Shown: one piece after another, positions 35,006 through 43,582 of the stretch
Layout of the letters: every line of letters starts with the position of its first letter
How positions within the stretch are numbered: position 1 is the first letter of the stretch
Origin: an uncultured Flavobacteriales bacterium
GTDB taxonomy: Bacteria; Bacteroidota; Bacteroidia; Flavobacteriales_D; Sanyastnellaceae
Reading direction: 5' to 3'
NCBI GenBank assembly: GCA_905478795.1
Contig: CAJQJX010000016.1
Location: forward strand, 1-64,000
Length of the DNA: 64,000 bases
Translations under genes and position numbers: made by a program
Notes under the pieces: generated by a model
The model's database searches: none
Seen by the model: only the letters and a program-made list of their open reading frames with translations
Told to the model about the DNA's origin: nothing

Positions 35006-35977
35006 ATGCCCAACGCCATCATTCTCGGAACCGGTTCTTGTGTCCCGGACAAAGTGCTCCCCAACACCCACTTCGAACGCGTAGGGTCCAACGATGCCTG
35101 GATCCAAGAACGTCTGGGCATCAAGGAACGACGTGTAGTTGATGGCCAGACCACCAGCGACATTGCCACAGGCGCTGCCTTGAAAGCCATAGAGGCAGCG
35201 GGGATCTCTGCAGAAGACATCGACCTGATCGTTTTGGCGACAGCAACACCAGACCGCCCAGCGCCAGCTACAGCCTGTGCCGTTCAAGAGAAGATTGGCG
35301 CCAATAACGCCGTGGCTTTTGACATCTCAGCGGTGTGTTCCGGCGCTTTATTCGCACTCTCTACTGGCTGCCAATACATCGCCTCAGGCATGTTCCGAAC
35401 AGTCATGGTCATTGGAGCCGACACCTTCTCTAACATCACTGACTGGGACCGCAGGGACTCCGTGTTTTTTGGGGATGGAGCTGGGGCCATTTTGCTCACT
35501 GCTACAGAAGAAGACCGAGGGTTTCTTCAATTCGAGTTGCACAGCGATGGCGCTGGCAAAGACGGCTTCACCGTTCCGGCTGGCGGGTGCGAAATCCCAA
35601 CAACAGCAGAAACGATGGCCCAAGGACTGCACAACTTTCAGATGGACGGCAAGGCCGTGTTTGAGACGGCGGTAAGTGTCGTCCCACCTACCATTGAGTC
35701 CGTCCTGGCCAAATGCGAACTCACCGTGGATGACATACAATGCATGCTGCCCCACCAACCCAGCATTCGCATCCTGCAAGAGATCGCCCGACGCGTCAAC
35801 CTCCCTTGGGAAAAAGTGCGGACCAACATGGACCGATACGCCAACACCTCAGGAGGCACCATCCCCATCGTTCTGGACGAGACCTGGCGCTCAGAGTCAT
35901 TCCATGCCGGTGACCACATCCTCTTTGCTGCCGTAGGTGCGGGATGGACATGGGGTGCCGCACTCTACAAATGCTGA
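35006..35977 (+). CDS. 3-oxoacyl-ACP synthase III (FabH-like)
   Basis: 323 residues. The thiolase-fold condensing enzyme has the complete FabH triad: Cys111 in DISAVCSGAL, His250 in MLPHQPS and Asn280 in YANTSGGT, and the conserved GDGAGAILL. It should condense an acyl-CoA with malonyl-ACP to start fatty acid synthesis. The usual neighbours plsX and rpmF are absent, and a FabI-like reductase follows 2 bp later, so this may be an accessory copy making a special starter or lipid. Start ATG 35006 gives MPNAIILGTGSCVP, as in relatives. Confidence 0.93.
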   Translation: MPNAIILGTGSCVPDKVLPNTHFERVGSNDAWIQERLGIKERRVVDGQTTSDIATGAALKAIEAAGISAEDIDLIVLATATPDRPAPATACAVQEKIGANNAVAFDISAVCSGALFALSTGCQYIASGMFRTVMVIGADTFSNITDWDRRDSVFFGDGAGAILLTATEEDRGFLQFELHSDGAGKDGFTVPAGGCEIPTTAETMAQGLHNFQMDGKAVFETAVSVVPPTIESVLAKCELTVDDIQCMLPHQPSIRILQEIARRVNLPWEKVRTNMDRYANTSGGTIPIVLDETWRSESFHAGDHILFAAVGAGWTWGAALYKC

Positions 35978-35979
35978 AC

Positions 35980-36804
35980 ATGCTGCAGAACAAGCGATTT
36001 CTCATCACCGGTATTTCGGACGCCGGTTCCCTGGCCCTTCATACCGCCAAAGCCATCATCGAACAAGGTGGAGAGGTGGTCTGCGCTGGACTGGGCGTAA
36101 CACCGCACCATGAGGGACTCTCCGAAAAGGCCCTCGCTTACCTCAGTGCCAATGAGCAAGCGTTCCGCGAGACCGTGAAGGCCGAGCTTGGTGAGAACAC
36201 CCCCACCTTCATCTTAGACGCAACCCAAGAAGAGAGCATGGCCGATTTGGCCGCTGCCTTAAAAGCCGCCAACACCCCCTTGGATGGTTTCCTGCACTCC
36301 ATTGCCATGGACCGGACCATCCGCAACAAGCAGGTCAAACCCTTGTTGGAAGTGACCCGTGAGGAGTTTTGCGACACCTTGGGCATCTCCGCGTTTTCGC
36401 TGGTCCGCTTGACCCATCACCTCCTGAAGCAAGACGCGCTATTGGATGGCGCCTCCATTTGCTCTCTCAGCTACATCGCAGCAGAAAAGGTCACGTTCCA
36501 CCCGTATCGGAACATGAGTGTGGCCAAAGCCGCACTCGAGCGCATCACCATTGAGCTTGCAGACGAATTGGGCCGCAGTCGTGGCATCCGCGTCAACGCC
36601 CTTCGCTTTTCACCCTACCTGGGCAGCAAAGCCGGCAGCGCGACCCTCAATACCGAAGACGTAGCAAAGGCCGCTTCTATGAGCCCCCTTGGCAATGCAC
36701 TGCCACGGGATCTCGCACTGGAAATCGTACACCTCTTCCAGCCCGGCCTTCGCATTACAGGGGAAGTTCGCCACGTCGACGGCGGCTACCACGTGACCGG
36801 CTGA
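35980..36804 (+). CDS. fabI: Enoyl-ACP reductase (FabI-like SDR)
   Basis: 274 residues. A FabI-type short-chain reductase that reduces the trans-2 double bond of enoyl-ACP with NAD(P)H. The nucleotide loop is KRFLITGISDAGS, the active-site region is CSLSYIAAEKVTFHPYRNMSVAKAALE with Tyr-x6-Lys, and the end HVDGGYHVTG is typical. The Rossmann loop differs from E. coli FabI (GVASKLS), so the assignment is to the family rather than a guaranteed orthologue. Starts at 35971 (overlapping the fabH stop) and 35980 are both possible; MLQNKRFLITG at 35980 fits relatives better. Confidence 0.88.
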   Translation: MLQNKRFLITGISDAGSLALHTAKAIIEQGGEVVCAGLGVTPHHEGLSEKALAYLSANEQAFRETVKAELGENTPTFILDATQEESMADLAAALKAANTPLDGFLHSIAMDRTIRNKQVKPLLEVTREEFCDTLGISAFSLVRLTHHLLKQDALLDGASICSLSYIAAEKVTFHPYRNMSVAKAALERITIELADELGRSRGIRVNALRFSPYLGSKAGSATLNTEDVAKAASMSPLGNALPRDLALEIVHLFQPGLRITGEVRHVDGGYHVTG

Positions 36805-36914
36805 GCTCAGTCAGAAAATGCGTCTCATACCCCCGAGATGCAGAACATACGGACTTGGTCACATGTTGTACTTCCACACTGTAGTCTAAGTGCATGCCCA
36901 AATCCCAAGTAAAC

Positions 36915-39077
36915 ATGAGACCGACATTCCGCGCTCTGGTCACTTCCATCTTCGTCGCGACCAGCTCTTTGCTCTGCGGCCAATGCGAAGCCGACCACAC
37001 CATCGTGATGGCCGACTACTATTTCGCCCCGGCAGAGCTCACCATCCTGCCCGGTGAAACAGTGGCCTTTGTCAACGTGCAGGGAACGCACGACATCAAC
37101 GGCATCACCAACACCCTGACGGGAGCGTCGTGGAACAACCCGGCCGAGTTCTATCTCGAACAAACAGAGGGAACAGAAGAGGGCACCTGCATGGGCGTCG
37201 TGACCTTCGACATCCCCGGCGTCTACAACTTCGATTCGAGCATCGGTTTCCAAGCCCAGCTCGGCATGGTGGGTACCATCACGGTCGACGCCTTTACCCT
37301 CCTCGATCTCATGTTCTCATGGAACGGCGACGAGACCGCCCCTGGGGCATGGCAATCGACCTATGCCATGCAGTATTACTGCCCCGCTTGTGAAGCGGCC
37401 TTGAGTGGAGTCGGAGCGTATACCGTCTTTCTGCCCAATGATGCCGCCATTGATGAACTGGGAGACCTGATGAACCTCAACCAGTTTGACATGCTGGCCA
37501 TTCCGGATTTCCAGGATATTCTGCAATACCACATCATCGAGGGCATCTATCTGGCTGAGGATCTTGCACCTGGAATGGCCCTACCCACCCTGCTCGGAGA
37601 AGATGCCATGGTTGGTGAAGGATCCGGAGGGGGGCTCACCATTGACGGTGTGAACATCGTGGAAACCAATTACACGGCGTTCAACGGGGTCGTTCACATC
37701 ATTGATTACGGCATGGCCCCCTCCTCCTCTCCCGAGGCGACTGTCTATCAGATCGTGGTCGACAGTCCGGACCACACTCTTTTTGAACAGGAGATCAATG
37801 CCAACCTGCTGAACGACGACCTCATTGGCCAACCGGTCATCAACGACAACGAATATGCCCCAGGCCACTTTACGGTCTTCGCCCCCACCGATGCCGCCAT
37901 CTTCGCCTTTGCCGAAGAGAATGGATTCGACGACGTCAACGACCTCTTCGATTCCCCTTATTGGGACGAAATCCTCCGGCGCCACATTGTGGAGATTCCT
38001 CTGACCAGCGACCAATTGGACAACAATGGACTGCTCGTCAGCTACGGTGGAGATGCCATTTACACCTTCGTCAACGACGACGGCATCTTCGTGGAAAACG
38101 CACAGCTGACCACCCTTGACTTGGAGGCTTACAACGGAGTGGTCCACGTCATCAACGAAGTCATCGATTTCAACTTCCCCAATCCAGTAGGCACCTGCGG
38201 AACTTGGACATTGAACATGTATGCTCCGGGTGGAGAAGGTTGGAGTGGCTTTATGCAAGTGCTGGTCGACAATGTCCTTGTGGGAACACCCTCCATCTTC
38301 GATGGGACTTCAAACAGCTTTGCCTTTGCTGTCAACGAAGGGTCTACAGTGGACATGAACTACGTCTCTGAATATGCAGGTTGGCCAGGGAATTTTGAAG
38401 TGGTCGATGCCGAAGGTGCCGTGATCTTTGACTCCGACTCTCCTTCCTCGACAACGCCTCCCTTCCAATCGCCTTCTGGAGTCTTTGGCCTCAAAGCCTG
38501 CGCTTCACCAAGCGCTTGTGGTCAGATTAAGGTCAACCTCTATTCAGCATTTGACGGGTGGGACTTTGGCACCATCGCCGTGTATGATGGCATTGTGCTG
38601 GCCGATGTCATCGGAGGGTACTGGTTCAATGGACAGCACCTCATCGGCTATGTGGACCTGGAAGAGGGGAGCGAGGTGGACTTCGTGGTGAACGCAGGCT
38701 ATTTCTCCACCGAACACAACTACACGGTGGAGGATGCTGAGGGCAACATCATCGTAGACCAGATTCAAAACAATGTGTCACCGTCGAGTGTCCTGGACGT
38801 GATGGTCTGTGACGCAACCTCGCTGGTCTCGGAAACCCAAAGAACCCTTCCGATGCTGCACCCCAATCCAACGAATGGAAGCCTGACCCTTTCCGGAGTG
38901 CCCCTCGACGAAACGTGGAGCCTGGCGGTCCAAGATGTCCAAGGACGGCCCGTTTATTCAACGACCGGTCTTGGTCAGGGGCGCATACACCTTGAATCCT
39001 TGGCCTCTGGCATGTATTTGGCCACGATTTCGGTGTCAGGACAAGCCCTACAAACCATGCGGTTGGTCGTGGAATAA
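36915..39077 (+). CDS. Secreted cupredoxin/fasciclin protein with T9SS sorting domain
   Basis: 720 residues from MRPTFRALV. A signal peptide is followed by a plastocyanin-like domain (about 20-125) with ADYYFAPAELTILPGETVAFVN; the C-terminal copper Cys/His positions are not retained. Two FAS1 domains follow (about 130-285 and 285-430) with YTVFLPNDAAIDEL and FTVFAPTDAAIFAF. Two diverged copies of a beta-sandwich (start GTCGTWTLNMYAPGGEGW and ACGQIKVNLYSAFDGWD) lead to a sorting domain (LHPNPTNGSLTLSGV). The architecture parallels the protein at 11696-13915, except for the C-terminus. Likely an adhesive surface protein. Confidence 0.92.
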   Translation: MRPTFRALVTSIFVATSSLLCGQCEADHTIVMADYYFAPAELTILPGETVAFVNVQGTHDINGITNTLTGASWNNPAEFYLEQTEGTEEGTCMGVVTFDIPGVYNFDSSIGFQAQLGMVGTITVDAFTLLDLMFSWNGDETAPGAWQSTYAMQYYCPACEAALSGVGAYTVFLPNDAAIDELGDLMNLNQFDMLAIPDFQDILQYHIIEGIYLAEDLAPGMALPTLLGEDAMVGEGSGGGLTIDGVNIVETNYTAFNGVVHIIDYGMAPSSSPEATVYQIVVDSPDHTLFEQEINANLLNDDLIGQPVINDNEYAPGHFTVFAPTDAAIFAFAEENGFDDVNDLFDSPYWDEILRRHIVEIPLTSDQLDNNGLLVSYGGDAIYTFVNDDGIFVENAQLTTLDLEAYNGVVHVINEVIDFNFPNPVGTCGTWTLNMYAPGGEGWSGFMQVLVDNVLVGTPSIFDGTSNSFAFAVNEGSTVDMNYVSEYAGWPGNFEVVDAEGAVIFDSDSPSSTTPPFQSPSGVFGLKACASPSACGQIKVNLYSAFDGWDFGTIAVYDGIVLADVIGGYWFNGQHLIGYVDLEEGSEVDFVVNAGYFSTEHNYTVEDAEGNIIVDQIQNNVSPSSVLDVMVCDATSLVSETQRTLPMLHPNPTNGSLTLSGVPLDETWSLAVQDVQGRPVYSTTGLGQGRIHLESLASGMYLATISVSGQALQTMRLVVE

Positions 39078-39163
39078 GCCACTGTTCCCTCGGCGGAGTA
39101 GTCAGACAGACTTGGAATTCTCTAATGTTAAGCCTATATTAAGAGAACGTTAAGCCAAAGCTC

Positions 39164-39436
39164 ATGATGATTTCTCTTTTTGACTGGATCTGGATCGAGG
39201 TCATTGCCGTGACCTCCATCGGCACCGTGGCGTATTGTCTCGTTTTAGGCAAACATGATGTCCAACAAGAATTGGAAGAGCTCCGAGCAGCATTAGAACA
39301 TCAGCGCAACCGCAAGAAGTTTTGGAAAGCAAAGGCCAAAGGACATACACCTCAGGTTACCCGCGATACCAAGTCCACCCCCATTCAACTGGCCTCGAGG
39401 TCCATCCACTTGGGCGCATCTTCTGCTGGACACTAA
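39164..39436 (+). CDS. Small single-pass membrane protein, unknown
   Basis: 90 residues. One N-terminal membrane helix (about 4-26, LFDWIWIEVIAVTSIGTVAYCLV) is followed by a heptad-like charged stretch (QQELEELRAALEHQRNRKKFW) and a basic Ser/Thr-rich tail. No family recognised. It lies 86 bp after the fasciclin gene and 42 bp before the GH13 gene on the same strand, with a conceivable small regulatory region (two GTTAAGCC repeats at 39127 and 39149) before it. Confidence 0.55.
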   Translation: MMISLFDWIWIEVIAVTSIGTVAYCLVLGKHDVQQELEELRAALEHQRNRKKFWKAKAKGHTPQVTRDTKSTPIQLASRSIHLGASSAGH

Positions 39437-39478
39437 TCTGAAGCGCCACCAAGTTCGCGAAGCCTTTATTTGCGCTTC

Positions 39479-41338
39479 ATGCGACCACTTCATTTCCTGA
39501 TTGTTGCCGCCTTTTGTGTCACGACCACCTGTGCGGGGTTGGGCCAAGGTTTTGTGGACACCGTCGACCCTCCATTTTGGTGGGTGGACATGCCCGTGCA
39601 ACAGGTTCAATTGATGGTCCATGGCGATGCCTTGGCTCAATATCAAGTCAGCATAGACCACCCAGGCGTTTCGATCGCTGCTTCGCACCATGGCGACAGC
39701 CCCAACTATAAGTTCATCTACCTCGATGTTGCTGCTGGCACCGCACCCGGAGACCTCACATTGGAATGGACCCATCCAAACCGGCCCAATCGGATAGCAG
39801 GCAAGACCACATTCTCCCTAAAGGAACGCAAACCCAAACAGGCCAAAGGGTACAGCAGTGCAGATGCCATATGCCTCATCACGCCTGATCGTTTCGCCAA
39901 CGGAGACCCTTCAAACGATGCGATCGAAGACCTGCTCGAAGCCCCCAACCGATCCGATGACCACGGTCGACATGGAGGCGACTTGGCCGGCATTCAGCAA
40001 CACTTGGACTACCTGTCCAAAATGGGCTTCACCGCCATTTGGCTCAACCCATTGCTGGAAAACGACCAACCTCAGTGGTCATATCACGGATATGCGACCA
40101 CCGATTACTACCGTGTGGACCGGCGTTTTGGAACCAATGCGGACTATCAAGCGCTCGGCGCTGCTGCCCGGGGTTATGGTCTAAAACTCATCATGGACAT
40201 GATCATGAACCACTGCGGTTCGGAACATCCCTGGATGAAAGATCTGCCGACCAAGGACTGGATCAACAACGGGGGTGAATTCACGCCCACCACGCACCGT
40301 CGGACCACATTGCGCGACCCTTATGCCAGCCCAGCAGACCGCACCCGATTTACAGATGGATGGTTTGTCAAGGAGATGCCGGACCTCAACCAGCGCCAGC
40401 CCTTGCTCGCCGACTACCTCATTCAAAACACCCTATGGTGGATCGAATACCTGGGACTGAGTGGTATTCGAATGGACACCTATCCGTATTCCGATGCCCG
40501 CTTCATGACCGCGTGGACCTGCGCCGTGAAAGCGGCCTATCCCCATCTGAACATTTGTGGCGAAGAGTGGAGCCTCAACCCTGCCGTATTGGCCTATTGG
40601 CAAAGGGGAAAGGACAACGCTGACGGTTACACCTCCTGCCTGCCGGGGCTGCTCGACTTCCCGCTTCACCACGCTTTCATGCAGTGTATGAACGAACAGG
40701 AGGCTTGGCATTCCGACTGGGTCAGGCTGTATGAGATGCTGGGCAATGACTTCTTGTATCCCGATCCCTTTAACCACATCATCTTTCCGGACAACCACGA
40801 CATGAGCCGGGTGCACACCCAGCTCGGCGACGATGTGCGCAAAACACGGTTGGCCATGGTCTTCTTTGCGACCACCCGCGGCATTCCCCAGTTCTACTAC
40901 GGGACAGAAATCCTCATGACCAATACCGGCGACGACAGCCACGGCAACATACGCAGCGACTTTCCCGGCGGGTGGGCTGGCGACACCACCAGTGGATTCT
41001 CGGGCATTAAAATTGACCAGGAAGCCCTTGATTTCCAGGAATTCACCCGGCGATTGCTCAACTGGCGCCAGAGCGCCAATGCCGTCCACAATGGACAGCT
41101 GATCCACTACGTTCCAGAAGGGGGGTCCTACGTGTACTTCCGCCAAGATGAAGGGACCACTGTGATGGTCATCCTGAACAAATCAGCGTCTACAGAATCC
41201 CTGGACCTTCATCGGTTTGACGAGGTCTTGGCGTCCCGCCGTTCGCTCAAAAACGCACTCACCGGCGAGAACATTCCCACGCAAAATGACACGGTCAACA
41301 TTCCAGGCTGGACAGCTTGGATCCTAGAAGTTGAATGA
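39479..41338 (+). CDS. GH13 alpha-amylase-family enzyme (neopullulanase/cyclomaltodextrinase-like)
   Basis: 619 residues with a signal peptide. An N-terminal beta-sandwich (about 25-115) as in CBM34-containing cyclomaltodextrinases precedes the barrel. GH13 regions are present: MDMIMNHCGSEH, SGIRMDTYPY with the nucleophile Asp (about 333), ICGEEWSLN with the acid Glu (about 362) and FPDNHDMSR with the transition-state Asp. It would hydrolyse alpha-1,4 links in cyclodextrins, pullulan or maltodextrins, probably in the periplasm (like SusA). It is 42 bp after the small membrane-protein gene and has no own SusC/D nearby. A TTG at 39470 is an unlikely alternative start. Confidence 0.93.
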   Translation: MRPLHFLIVAAFCVTTTCAGLGQGFVDTVDPPFWWVDMPVQQVQLMVHGDALAQYQVSIDHPGVSIAASHHGDSPNYKFIYLDVAAGTAPGDLTLEWTHPNRPNRIAGKTTFSLKERKPKQAKGYSSADAICLITPDRFANGDPSNDAIEDLLEAPNRSDDHGRHGGDLAGIQQHLDYLSKMGFTAIWLNPLLENDQPQWSYHGYATTDYYRVDRRFGTNADYQALGAAARGYGLKLIMDMIMNHCGSEHPWMKDLPTKDWINNGGEFTPTTHRRTTLRDPYASPADRTRFTDGWFVKEMPDLNQRQPLLADYLIQNTLWWIEYLGLSGIRMDTYPYSDARFMTAWTCAVKAAYPHLNICGEEWSLNPAVLAYWQRGKDNADGYTSCLPGLLDFPLHHAFMQCMNEQEAWHSDWVRLYEMLGNDFLYPDPFNHIIFPDNHDMSRVHTQLGDDVRKTRLAMVFFATTRGIPQFYYGTEILMTNTGDDSHGNIRSDFPGGWAGDTTSGFSGIKIDQEALDFQEFTRRLLNWRQSANAVHNGQLIHYVPEGGSYVYFRQDEGTTVMVILNKSASTESLDLHRFDEVLASRRSLKNALTGENIPTQNDTVNIPGWTAWILEVE

Positions 41339-41402
41339 CGCCACCAACCCCTTTCACAAAGACTGGGCAGCATAAGGAAAGGGACAGCCTGCCTACCTGT
41401 GG

Positions 41403-42617
41403 TCAGTGGGCCACCACAAAGCGGGTCGGTTGGCGGTCTCCGCACCGCGCCACGTAGGCGCCGTTGGGCCAAGCCGAAACATCGAGGCGTCCATTCTGCA
41501 GGACACCGCGGAAGCACTCACGCCCTTGGGCGTCGGTCACGACCACCTCACCCTCAAAGCCATTGCTCGCTCCCGAAGCAGCTCCTGCAGGATGATACCA
41601 ACGGCTCGCTGGATTGGGATAACCACAAGCAGCCCCAAAATCACCAAGCGCTTGTACCGATGAAGGCAGGGCACCAAAATGAATGTGCTGCGTATCCTCG
41701 ATCCCCGGGTCAATCATGTTCCAGTAATCACAAGAAACAGCGCCTTCGAACCCCTCCTCCGGAGCAACGAGAATGGTAAACCTCTCGCCTGGAAAAATGT
41801 CGAGGCTGTCCACAGCAAAAGACTCGGGAAGTGCCCGACCGTCACTCATATGGCATACCGCGTGCAATTCAGGTGGGAAATGACACCGGACACGGCTGTA
41901 GGCCATCGAGCCAAGCCGAAGCGCCACAGTGTCGCCAGGTGCTGACCAAACCCGCTCATCTTCCGCTTCCAGTTGACTGCCCTGCTTTCCATTGATCATG
42001 AACACATCTGGGCGGATGTCGTGGAATGGGAAACTGCCTACTGGGTCAAGGTTTGTGGCGACTTCCAGGTCACTGAACAAGAACGGCGCATCCTCTGTGT
42101 AGGCGGGGCCGCCCTCAAAAAGGGTCTGATCCGGACGCTTCACGAGGATCATTCCATACATCCCCATCGTCAAATGAAGGGTCGTCGTAACGTGGCAGTG
42201 GTACAAGAACGTCCCCGCCTGATCGGCCACAAAAGAATACACCGCATCCCCTCCCGTCGGTACAAGAAAGGAGGTAGCAGGCACCCCGTCATTGGCTTGA
42301 TCCACATCCAATCCGTGCAAATGGATGGTATGGCTCTCTGGACTCGGGTTGACGAAATTCAAGTCCACCGACTGCCCTTCATTGTAAGTAAGCAGTGGCC
42401 CAGGTAGGGTAATGAATCCATCTGTTACCCATCCGTACCCCCAAATCGTGACCGAGGAGCCATCATCCAAAAAATGAATGCCATCCATTTCGCTGTACAG
42501 CTGCGGTGGAAGCGCCTGACCCATCGCGAGAGAGGGCGCCAGCGCCAAACCTCCGCACAACAACATGACCCATCGGAAGGCAGCGAAGCATTTCGGAAAG
42601 TGCATCAACATGTTCAT
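41403..42617 (-). CDS. Multicopper-oxidase-like protein (HCH type) with T9SS sorting domain
   Basis: 404 residues from MNMLMHFPKC, with a signal peptide. Cupredoxin domain 1 has HTIHLHGLDVD (His96, His99, His101) and YHCHVTTTLHLTMGM (His140, Cys141, His142, His148), i.e. a HxHG site plus a HCH site. A second cupredoxin-like domain and a type IX sorting domain (CGYPNPASRWYHP) follow. Its ATG overlaps the stop of the upstream oxidase-like gene (ATGA), so the two are translationally coupled. Probably secreted copper oxidase; the number of domains is less than in classical laccases. Substrate unknown. Confidence 0.88.
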   Translation of the reverse strand: MNMLMHFPKCFAAFRWVMLLCGGLALAPSLAMGQALPPQLYSEMDGIHFLDDGSSVTIWGYGWVTDGFITLPGPLLTYNEGQSVDLNFVNPSPESHTIHLHGLDVDQANDGVPATSFLVPTGGDAVYSFVADQAGTFLYHCHVTTTLHLTMGMYGMILVKRPDQTLFEGGPAYTEDAPFLFSDLEVATNLDPVGSFPFHDIRPDVFMINGKQGSQLEAEDERVWSAPGDTVALRLGSMAYSRVRCHFPPELHAVCHMSDGRALPESFAVDSLDIFPGERFTILVAPEEGFEGAVSCDYWNMIDPGIEDTQHIHFGALPSSVQALGDFGAACGYPNPASRWYHPAGAASGASNGFEGEVVVTDAQGRECFRGVLQNGRLDVSAWPNGAYVARCGDRQPTRFVVAH

Positions 42618-43492
42618 GGGGCAATATTGAGGTGGGTGATCATGCCTCCGGGATAAAGTCCCGCATTGGTCACGGCAATCAAATTGTGGTTGTGCACGGG
42701 ATACATACCCGCTTGGAAAGCATCCAATCTGACCACAGTCACTTCGCCCTGCAAAAAGGGCATGGTATCCTTGGTCCACCCCACCCGCTCAGGGTGCTGA
42801 CTCGCCTGAAGAACTTCGACATGAAAGCCATGAAAGTGAAGCACGTGATCCATGCTGCCCTGATTGGCAATGGTGATGTAACAGGAAGTGCCCACGCCTA
42901 TTTGGACGTGTCCAAAGGGGTCGTTCAATGTGTTGGGGAAAATCCGATCGTTGACCGTGAACTGCCTGGGAACATATGGCGCTTCGGGATCCACAGCCCC
43001 ACCATTGGCCACGCCCCACATTCTTGCTGGCTCCCAATCTCCAAGGTTCCAATGAAAGTGTGGGAGTGCATCAAATCCGGCCACGATCACACCGGCAGCA
43101 CCCAAAACACGACCGCGCTCGGAGGACAAACCATAACGGTAACTTCCCTCTAACAGTTCAGGCAGTTCAACCACAGTGGACTCTCCCGCAGGCAGGTTTA
43201 CAGCCGACCATCCTGCGACACCCAACTCAAAGCCATGGTCCACTGAATCGCCATTGAACACCACCACCTCATAGGACTGGCCGACGTTGACGTAAAACGA
43301 AACATTGACGGTGTCCCAGTCCATTGAAGGACAAAACCTCAAAGCCGGCATGGTATCTCCAGCCAACGTGACTTCATTCAACTGAATCCAGAGGGTGTCC
43401 GGCGTGGTCTGGGCATGAACTTCAATGGGTCCCAGAATGGCCAGAGCCAGCCACATGACCCCTTTGGAGAGGTGAAGTTTTCTTGCCTGCAT
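42614..43492 (-). CDS. Multicopper-oxidase-like protein lacking the T1 Cys (partner of the downstream gene)
   Basis: 292 residues with a signal peptide (about 1-27). Two cupredoxin-like domains are seen. The C-terminal one has HVLHFHGFHVEV (His216, His219, His221) and YPVHNHNLIAVTNAG (His267, His269), which look like the HxxHxH and HxH motifs of multicopper oxidases, but the Cys of the usual HCH motif is Asn here, so no type-1 copper site is expected in this polypeptide. Translationally coupled to the HCH-containing gene downstream. Together they may form a split copper oxidase (see findings). Confidence 0.85.
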   Translation of the reverse strand: MQARKLHLSKGVMWLALAILGPIEVHAQTTPDTLWIQLNEVTLAGDTMPALRFCPSMDWDTVNVSFYVNVGQSYEVVVFNGDSVDHGFELGVAGWSAVNLPAGESTVVELPELLEGSYRYGLSSERGRVLGAAGVIVAGFDALPHFHWNLGDWEPARMWGVANGGAVDPEAPYVPRQFTVNDRIFPNTLNDPFGHVQIGVGTSCYITIANQGSMDHVLHFHGFHVEVLQASQHPERVGWTKDTMPFLQGEVTVVRLDAFQAGMYPVHNHNLIAVTNAGLYPGGMITHLNIAP

Positions 43493-43582
43493 GTACCGAA
43501 TTTACAAGGACTTGTAAGGTTGTCCTAACCCAAAACACAGATCGAGCAACAAGGGCCCAACTGAGGGGCACCGGTGAGGACT

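Noticed and set aside
34686-35084. 132-codon plus-strand frame before the FabH-like gene
   Set aside because: Low-complexity, Cys/Ser/Thr-rich composition, overlaps the fabH start, no signal peptide or motif.
39118-39156. Inverted TTCTCT/AGAGAA and direct GTTAAGCC repeats before the small membrane-protein gene
   Set aside because: Short, imperfect and in AT-rich DNA; chance level cannot be excluded and no second copy was noticed.
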